Below are positions 13,790 through 18,878 of a DNA stretch of 18,878 nt, piece by piece (positions within the stretch are counted from its first letter, which is position 1; each line of letters starts with the position of its first letter). Source of the stretch: Deltaproteobacteria bacterium (GTDB lineage Bacteria; Desulfobacterota; Desulfobacteria; Desulfobacterales; Desulfobacteraceae). The stretch lies in contig JAFCZY010000001.1 in the NCBI GenBank assembly GCA_019314105.1, positions 1-18,878 of the forward strand. Reading direction: 5' to 3'. Under the pieces are notes generated by a model. The model saw only the letters and a program-made list of their open reading frames with translations, was not told where the DNA came from and made no database searches. The position numbers and the translations under genes were made by a program.

Positions 13790-14347
13790 ATGATAAATGA
13801 AGTGCTCCAAGAAACCAAAGAAAGAATGGGTAAATCGGAAAAAGCTTTTGAGAAAGAATTATCAAAAGTTCGTACCGGCAGGGCATCCCAGGCAATACTT
13901 GATGGGGTTAAAGTTGATTACTATGGCACTCAGACACCCTTGCCGCAAATGGCCACTGTATCCATCCCTGAAAGCAGACTTATTGCTGTAAAGCCATGGG
14001 ATGTCAGTGTAATAAATGAAGTTGAAAAGGCGATCTTGAAAGCCAACCTGGGTTTGACACCCTCTAACGATGGTAAATTAATCAGGATATCCATACCCCC
14101 TTTGACCGAAGAGAGACGAAAAGAGATTGTAAAAAGTGTGGCCAAGATCTGCGAAGATTATAAAGTGGCGATTCGAAATATCCGGAGAGATTCCAACGAA
14201 ATGTTAAAAGACCTTCAAAAGGAAGGAGATATTTCAGAGGATGACAGCTTTAAGGCTCAAAAGCAGGTCCAGGAAGCCACTGATGAAAATATTAAGCGGT
14301 TAGACGAAATTTTTGCAAAAAAAGAAAAGGAAATTCTTGAAGTCTAA
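13790..14347 (+). CDS. frr: Ribosome recycling factor
   Basis: The 185-residue factor splits post-termination ribosomes with EF-G. It has the two-domain family pattern: KVRTGRASQAILDGVKVDYYGTQTPL, the PWD segment (KPWDVSVINEVEKAI), and the helical C-terminal part with KVAIRNIRRDSNEMLKDLQKEGDISEDD. Length is standard. GAGG precedes ATG 13790. Its last 11 bases overlap the chosen start of uppS, and the end of the frr reading frame supplies the uppS ribosome-binding site. Confidence 0.98.
   Translation: MINEVLQETKERMGKSEKAFEKELSKVRTGRASQAILDGVKVDYYGTQTPLPQMATVSIPESRLIAVKPWDVSVINEVEKAILKANLGLTPSNDGKLIRISIPPLTEERRKEIVKSVAKICEDYKVAIRNIRRDSNEMLKDLQKEGDISEDDSFKAQKQVQEATDENIKRLDEIFAKKEKEILEV
14326..14331 (+). 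promoter_or_regulatory. Shine-Dalgarno for uppS inside frr
   Basis: AAAGGA lies five bases before TTG 14337. An earlier TTG at 14313 has no such site and would overlap frr by 35 bases. This decides the uppS start and suggests that frr translation opens the uppS site. Confidence 0.55.
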
Positions 14348-15098
14348 CTCAAGACAAGATGTGATTCTTAATTCTGCAGCGCTTCCCTCCCATGTGGCCA
14401 TCATTATGGATGGTAACGGCAGATGGGCTAAAAAAAAAATGATGAATCGTGTCAAAGGGCATGAACAGGGGTCGCAAATCGTTCGTTCCGTTGTAACTGC
14501 CTGTAGAGAACTGGGGATTGATACGCTTACATTATATGCGTTTTCCACGGAAAATTGGGAAAGACCGAAATACGAAGTAACCGCATTAATGATGCTTTTA
14601 AAAAAGTTTATTGTGTCGGAAAGAGAAGACCTTTTAAAAAACAATATTCGTCTCAGTATCATCGGACAGAAGCACAAACTTCCTCTGGATGTTCAAAAAG
14701 AAATTGATGCCACGATGGCGTTGACAAAAGATAACAATAAACTGCTGTTAAATCTCGCATTGAGTTATGGCTCACGAGAAGAGATTACAACTGCTGTTAA
14801 ACAGATTGCCCAAAAGATAGAATCAAAAGATCTGAATCTCAATGATATTACCCAGGATCTTATTTCAGAGCATCTTTACACAAAAGCAATGCCTGATCCT
14901 GACTTGATTATCCGCACAGGCGGAGAGTATCGATTGAGCAATTTTTTGTTATGGCAGGCGGCATATTCTGAAATTTATATTTCTGATACCTTGTGGCCGG
15001 ATTTTACCAAGGATGAATTTATTAAAATTTTAAAAAATTTTCAGGAAAGGGACCGACGATTCGGTAAGGTGACATGCAGCACATCAAACGATGGATAA
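14337..15098 (+). CDS. uppS: Undecaprenyl diphosphate synthase (cis-prenyltransferase)
   Basis: The 253-residue cytoplasmic enzyme adds isopentenyl units in cis to farnesyl diphosphate, making the lipid carrier precursor for peptidoglycan. The catalytic D25 lies in IIMDGNGRWA. Other motifs are YAFSTENWERP and the C-terminal RTGGEYRLSNFLLWQAAYSE with WPDF, which binds the second substrate. I start at TTG 14337 because of AAAGGA five bases before; TTG 14313 would add eight residues. It overlaps frr by 11 bases and cdsA by 25 bases, so it is embedded in coupled translation. Confidence 0.95.
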   Translation: MKSNSRQDVILNSAALPSHVAIIMDGNGRWAKKKMMNRVKGHEQGSQIVRSVVTACRELGIDTLTLYAFSTENWERPKYEVTALMMLLKKFIVSEREDLLKNNIRLSIIGQKHKLPLDVQKEIDATMALTKDNNKLLLNLALSYGSREEITTAVKQIAQKIESKDLNLNDITQDLISEHLYTKAMPDPDLIIRTGGEYRLSNFLLWQAAYSEIYISDTLWPDFTKDEFIKILKNFQERDRRFGKVTCSTSNDG

Positions 15099-15889
15099 CC
15101 GCACTTGTACTTGCCCCCATATTTTTATGGATTCTCATCAAGGGGAATACATTATTACTCGCTATACTGGTTTCAGTCGTTGCCATATGTGCCATTCGGG
15201 AATATTTGAGAATTATTTTCAAAAATGATGAAAGATCCCTCTCCAATACCATTAAGATCATCTCCTATGCCGTTTCAATGGCGCTGATCATCAGTGCCTG
15301 CCTGGGATCCTGGGAAATTTTATTTTTGATTCTTGCCATGAACCTTTTGGCCTTATCTGTTTTTGTATTGTCCCGCTTTGCCGGAAATCATGCCATCTTT
15401 GACATTATTGCAAAGCAAGTTCTGGGGGTTGTTTATATCCCGGTGTCTTTATCTCTGCTGGTTTTTATTAAAGAACTTGATGGCGGGACATTTTGGATTA
15501 TCTGGCTGTTGATTGTTGTTTTCGCGAATGATACCGGTGCATTTTATATGGGTACATTCTTTGGCAAAAGGGCGCTTTCTCCTACCATCAGTCCCAATAA
15601 AACCATTGAAGGATCGTTGGGCGGCCTGACAGCTTCCGTGACAATCGGATTTATTTTTTGTCAGATTTTTTTTAATGATCTGTCATTGTCATTTCTTGCC
15701 ATACCCGCATCTTTTTTTCTTGCCATTGCCGGGCAAATAGGAGATTTGTTTGAGTCTGCCATGAAACGGGCATCAAATATTAAAGATTCAGGTCGGATTC
15801 TTCCGGGACACGGGGGGATGCTCGATCGAATAGATGGATTGCTTTTAGCCATTCCTGTTTTGTATGTCTATCTGGTGTTTGTCATATGA
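15074..15889 (+). CDS. cdsA: Phosphatidate cytidylyltransferase
   Basis: The 271-residue integral membrane enzyme makes CDP-diacylglycerol from phosphatidate and CTP. It has about eight hydrophobic helices and the complete C-terminal signature SAMKRASNIKDSGRILPGHG followed by GMLDRIDG, with the metal-binding aspartates and the HGG. AAGG lies 4-6 bases before ATG 15074. The start lies 25 bases inside uppS, and the stop overlaps dxr as ATGA, so it forms a coupled trio of membrane-lipid and isoprenoid genes. Confidence 0.96.
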   Translation: MQHIKRWITALVLAPIFLWILIKGNTLLLAILVSVVAICAIREYLRIIFKNDERSLSNTIKIISYAVSMALIISACLGSWEILFLILAMNLLALSVFVLSRFAGNHAIFDIIAKQVLGVVYIPVSLSLLVFIKELDGGTFWIIWLLIVVFANDTGAFYMGTFFGKRALSPTISPNKTIEGSLGGLTASVTIGFIFCQIFFNDLSLSFLAIPASFFLAIAGQIGDLFESAMKRASNIKDSGRILPGHGGMLDRIDGLLLAIPVLYVYLVFVI

Positions 15890-17034
15890 AATGTTTGTCA
15901 ATTTTAGGGTCAACGGGCTCCATCGGCACCAGTGCTTTGGAAATTGTCAGGATGCACCCTGATCGGTTTCAGATAAAGGCCTTGACTGCCGCTAATAATA
16001 TAGATCTTTTTTCTAAACAGATTGATGAATTTAAACCCGAACTGGTTGCGGTGTTTGATGAAAAAAAAGCCATGGAACTCTCCAGACGCTTAAAGGGAAG
16101 TACCCGGCCTGAAATTTTGTTTGGAGAAGCGGGGTTTAATGAAGCAGCGTCTTATAAAGATTCAGATTTAGTCCTGTTGGCCATGGTGGGGACTGCAGGA
16201 CTAAAACCGGCCCTTTGTGCCATTGAAGCAAAAAAACAGATTGCGCTTGCTAATAAGGAGACCCTGGTCATGGCCGGTGAAATAATCATGGCCAAAGCAG
16301 TGGAAAATGGTGTTTCCATCCTGCCGGTTGACAGCGAGCACAGTGCAATTTTTCAATGCCTTAAGGGAAACCGGAAAAAAGATTTAAAAACAATATTTTT
16401 GACGGCCTCAGGCGGACCTTTTAGAGAAAGACCGTTTGATGAATTTAACCATATTACTTTGAAAGATGCGCTGAATCACCCTACCTGGAATATGGGACAT
16501 AAAATCACGATAGATTCAGCTACTTTGATGAACAAAGGCCTTGAGATCATTGAAGCGGTTCATTTGTTTGATATCACTCCTGAAGAAATTGAGGTGCTGA
16601 TTCATCCCCAGAGTATTGTGCATTCCATGGTCGGGTATAAAGATGGCAGTATCATGGCACAAATGGGACAGCCGGATATGAAAGGGGCCATTTCCTATGC
16701 TCTGTCAGAATCGGAACGACTCGATCTGCAAATGGATTTCCCTGATTTTATAAAGTTGCAGTCTTTGACATTTGAAAAACCGGATACCCAAAAATTTCCG
16801 TCCCTCTTATTTGCAGTTGAGGCCTGTAAGCAAAAAGGCACACTGCCGGCTGTCATGAATGCCGCCAATGAGGTGGCAGTTAATGCTTTCCTTGAAAAAC
16901 GCATCAATTTTTTAGATATTTTTAAACTTATTTCCAGAACAATGGAGCTTCATACACGGATTGACAATCCCGATCTTTCAGGTATTATTGAAGCGGATTG
17001 TTGGGCACGTGATAAAGTGCAATCCCAAATATAA
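15886..17034 (+). CDS. dxr: 1-deoxy-D-xylulose 5-phosphate reductoisomerase
   Basis: The 382-residue enzyme converts DXP to MEP with NADPH, the first committed step of the MEP isoprenoid route. The NADPH motif GSTGSIG is at 8-14. The metal and substrate site includes D149 and E151 (PVDSEHSAIFQCL) and E220 (TLMNKGLE), with NMGHKITIDSATL just before. Length is normal. ATG 15886 overlaps the cdsA stop as ATGA. Its product feeds the farnesyl and isopentenyl diphosphate used by the nearby uppS. This is the usual cdsA-dxr-rseP order. Confidence 0.97.
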   Translation: MKCLSILGSTGSIGTSALEIVRMHPDRFQIKALTAANNIDLFSKQIDEFKPELVAVFDEKKAMELSRRLKGSTRPEILFGEAGFNEAASYKDSDLVLLAMVGTAGLKPALCAIEAKKQIALANKETLVMAGEIIMAKAVENGVSILPVDSEHSAIFQCLKGNRKKDLKTIFLTASGGPFRERPFDEFNHITLKDALNHPTWNMGHKITIDSATLMNKGLEIIEAVHLFDITPEEIEVLIHPQSIVHSMVGYKDGSIMAQMGQPDMKGAISYALSESERLDLQMDFPDFIKLQSLTFEKPDTQKFPSLLFAVEACKQKGTLPAVMNAANEVAVNAFLEKRINFLDIFKLISRTMELHTRIDNPDLSGIIEADCWARDKVQSQI

Positions 17035-17057
17035 AAGTGACATATAAGTGAGGTTTT

Positions 17058-18128
17058 ATGGGGCATTCTGCTATTGCATTCATAATTGTTATTGGTGTTC
17101 TTGTTTTTATCCATGAATTTGGACACTTTATTGCGGCAAGATTATGTGGAGTGGGAGTTGAAGTGTTCTCCCTCGGATTTGGACCGAAAATTTTAAAAAA
17201 GAAATATGGTCGTACTCTGTATTGTCTGTCCGCCATACCCCTTGGCGGGTATGTTAAAATGGTGGGAGAAGAACCGGGAACGACCATCGACCCGGAAGAT
17301 GTTAAATTTTCTTTTACCCATAAATCATTGTTGCAAAAAAGTATTGTCGTTGCTGCAGGTCCTTTGTTTAATTTCTTTCTGACCATTTTCATTTTTTATG
17401 GTCTGTATCAATTTTCAGGAATTTATCTGGCTAAACCGGTTGTAGGTAAAGTCATGGAAGATACCCCGGCCTTAACAGCCGGAATAAAACCCGGGGATGT
17501 GATCAAAGAAATTAACCGGAACAAAATTGAATCATTTGAAGATATCGCCCGGATTATTGGTGCGGGTAACGGCGAACAGTTAGAAATTATTGTAGAGCGT
17601 GACACAGGACTTAAAGGGATTGTTCTTTCTCCGGTTTTAAAGCCTGCCAAAAATCCGTTTGGTGAAGAAATCGAAAAATATGTCATTGGTATCGTTGGCA
17701 CGGGGGAGTCTTTTAACAAAAGCCTTAATCCTTTTGCTGCCCTGTGGCGTTCTATTCAGGATACCTACGGGCTTGTAAAGTTAACCCTGCTTTCTGTTGG
17801 GAAGATGGTCAGCGGAAGTATCTCGGCAAACAATCTGGGCGGTCCTTTGATGATTGCCCAAATAGCGGGTGAACAGGCAAAAGCGGGAGTGATGAATTTT
17901 ATCTGGTTTATCGCATTGCTTTCCGTAAACCTTGGTATCATCAATCTTTTTCCAATTCCGGTATTAGATGGCGGGCATTTATTATTCTTCAGTATTGAAG
18001 CACTTACAGGCAAAGCTGTCAGTGAAAAATTGCGTGAAAAATTGATGCAATTCGGCGCAGCAGTGCTGGTCGCTTTGATGGTTTTTGTTTTTTATAATGA
18101 CATTATAAGAATGGTTAATGGTGGATAA
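17058..18128 (+). CDS. rseP: Site-2 membrane protease RseP (M50 family)
   Basis: The 356-residue inner-membrane zinc protease cuts transmembrane helices of anti-sigma factors and remnant signal peptides. HEFGH (19-23) in the first helix and NLFPIPVLDGG (296-306, D304 as third ligand) form the active site. One PDZ domain is seen (about 127-195, with AGIKPGDVIKEIN); E. coli RseP has two, so this is the single-PDZ form common outside the gammaproteobacteria. GAGG sits five bases before ATG 17058. It follows dxr by 23 bases and is followed at once by purL; no terminator is visible. Confidence 0.95.
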   Translation: MGHSAIAFIIVIGVLVFIHEFGHFIAARLCGVGVEVFSLGFGPKILKKKYGRTLYCLSAIPLGGYVKMVGEEPGTTIDPEDVKFSFTHKSLLQKSIVVAAGPLFNFFLTIFIFYGLYQFSGIYLAKPVVGKVMEDTPALTAGIKPGDVIKEINRNKIESFEDIARIIGAGNGEQLEIIVERDTGLKGIVLSPVLKPAKNPFGEEIEKYVIGIVGTGESFNKSLNPFAALWRSIQDTYGLVKLTLLSVGKMVSGSISANNLGGPLMIAQIAGEQAKAGVMNFIWFIALLSVNLGIINLFPIPVLDGGHLLFFSIEALTGKAVSEKLREKLMQFGAAVLVALMVFVFYNDIIRMVNGG

Positions 18129-18129
18129 T

Positions 18130-18878
18130 ATGATTTCTTGTATTGAGATTGCTTTTAAAAAAGAGTTGAGGGATGCTGAAGGCACCTCTTTGATAAAAAA
18201 GGCAGATTCTTATTTTGGGATTAAGATTCAAGAAGCACGATGCATCAATATCGTGACCATTGAGTCAGATCTTGAGCAATCGCAGCTTAAAGTAGTAAAA
18301 GATCAAATTCTTACGAACCCTGTGACCCAGGTTTCAAGCTTAAAACCTCTGAATATTGGCTTTCACTGGTGTCTCTGGGTCGGATTCAGACCGGGGGTAA
18401 AAGACAATCCCGGTGCAACGGCAATGGAAGCCGTTACAGATCATTTAGGAGAAAAGTTTGGGCCTGATGAGGGCATATATACGTCAAAACGGTATTGCCT
18501 TAAAGGGGATACGCTTGTCCGTGAAGATGTGGAAAAACTGGCTTCCGAACTTTTATCCAATAGTATTATTCAGCAATTTAAGGTTTTTTCAATTGATGAA
18601 TGGAATATGGATATCGGGGCGGATGTTAAACCTGCCAAGGTTATTCTTGATCATACGCCCTGTTTTGAAGTCATTAATATTGAATCGGATGAACAGCTTT
18701 CAAAAATTTCCGATGAAAGAAATCTGGCATTGAATCCAAGGGATATTCCTGTGATTCGTGAGTATTTTCTGGATTCGAAAGTAATGGAATCCAGAAAAAA
18801 AGTGGGTCTTTGTGAACCGACGGATCTGGAACTGGAATACATTTCCCAGGCCAGAAGCGATCACTGCAATCATAATAC
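18130..18878 (+). CDS. purL: Phosphoribosylformylglycinamidine synthase PurL, 5' part
   Basis: The frame is open from ATG 18130 to the right edge (249 complete codons). GGTGG ends five bases upstream of the ATG. The visible N-terminus contains two PurS-like modules: one at about 1-72 (EIAFKKELRDAEGTSLIKKA to LTNPVTQVSSLKPL) and a second at about 75-158 (FRPGVKDNPGATAMEAVTDH to LLSNSIIQQFKVFSIDEW). These are followed by the start of the synthetase proper with EYISQARSDHCNHN, the PurL linker/ATP motif. The enzyme turns FGAR, ATP and glutamine into FGAM in purine synthesis. It is a fused, long-type protein; whether a glutaminase domain is attached lies outside the window. It starts one base after the rseP stop, an uncommon partner for this cluster. 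Confidence 0.9.
   Translation, partial: MISCIEIAFKKELRDAEGTSLIKKADSYFGIKIQEARCINIVTIESDLEQSQLKVVKDQILTNPVTQVSSLKPLNIGFHWCLWVGFRPGVKDNPGATAMEAVTDHLGEKFGPDEGIYTSKRYCLKGDTLVREDVEKLASELLSNSIIQQFKVFSIDEWNMDIGADVKPAKVILDHTPCFEVINIESDEQLSKISDERNLALNPRDIPVIREYFLDSKVMESRKKVGLCEPTDLELEYISQARSDHCNHN

Noticed and set aside
1..18878. CRISPR array, insertion sequence, prophage or defence island
   Set aside because: No spaced repeats, transposase, integrase or phage genes were seen; gene order and composition are those of core chromosome.

Overview
The window looks like chromosomal core sequence of a low-GC, anaerobic Desulfobacterota bacterium, most likely Desulfobacteraceae in the Desulfobacula/Desulfobacter neighbourhood. 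This is an inference from three things: a ferredoxin-linked 2-oxoacid oxidoreductase next to a GntR regulator, a three-cysteine LarE, and a coaE-rho-rpmE-prfA-prmC block running into the rpsB-to-rseP block. I see no mobile element, prophage, CRISPR array or clear foreign island.

Region 1-5232 is a mosaic of small, independently oriented units. On the minus strand lie a 2-oxoacid:ferredoxin oxidoreductase alpha subunit and the first 35 codons of its beta subunit. They diverge from a GntR/FCD regulator across a 174-bp spacer that holds a 32-bp near-perfect palindrome and three 12-bp tandem repeats. Next come an OsmC-family thiol peroxidase-like gene (minus), a lytic transglycosylase followed by a DUF350 membrane protein (plus, 1-bp overlap), and two neighbouring but dissimilar RluA-type pseudouridine synthases (minus).

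Region 5498-7701 holds tRNA-Gln(CUG) with a good promoter (minus), larE (plus), ndk (minus) ended by a strong hairpin terminator, and coaE (plus). The ndk and coaE promoters appear to overlap face to face.

Region 7854-18878 is entirely plus strand and carries housekeeping genes: rho, rpmE, prfA, prmC, then rpsB, tsf, pyrH, frr, uppS, cdsA, dxr, rseP, and the 5' part of purL. These cover transcription termination, ribosome assembly, translation termination and recycling, UMP phosphorylation, undecaprenyl and isoprenoid synthesis, phospholipid synthesis, regulated membrane proteolysis and purine synthesis. Genes from frr to dxr overlap or abut, which suggests translational coupling. Many genes start with TTG or GTG (pyrH, prmC, uppS, ndk, one rluA paralogue), so several starts were set by Shine-Dalgarno position and by the usual N-terminus of the family.

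No undescribed multi-gene system is visible. The most interesting points are regulatory: the operator-like palindrome with matching repeats, the overlapping divergent promoters, the terminator hairpin sitting on the prfA start, the T13 tract inside the likely rpsB promoter, and the long leader of rho. The lytic transglycosylase-DUF350 pair and the three-cysteine LarE are the protein-level leads. All promoter and hairpin calls were made by eye.
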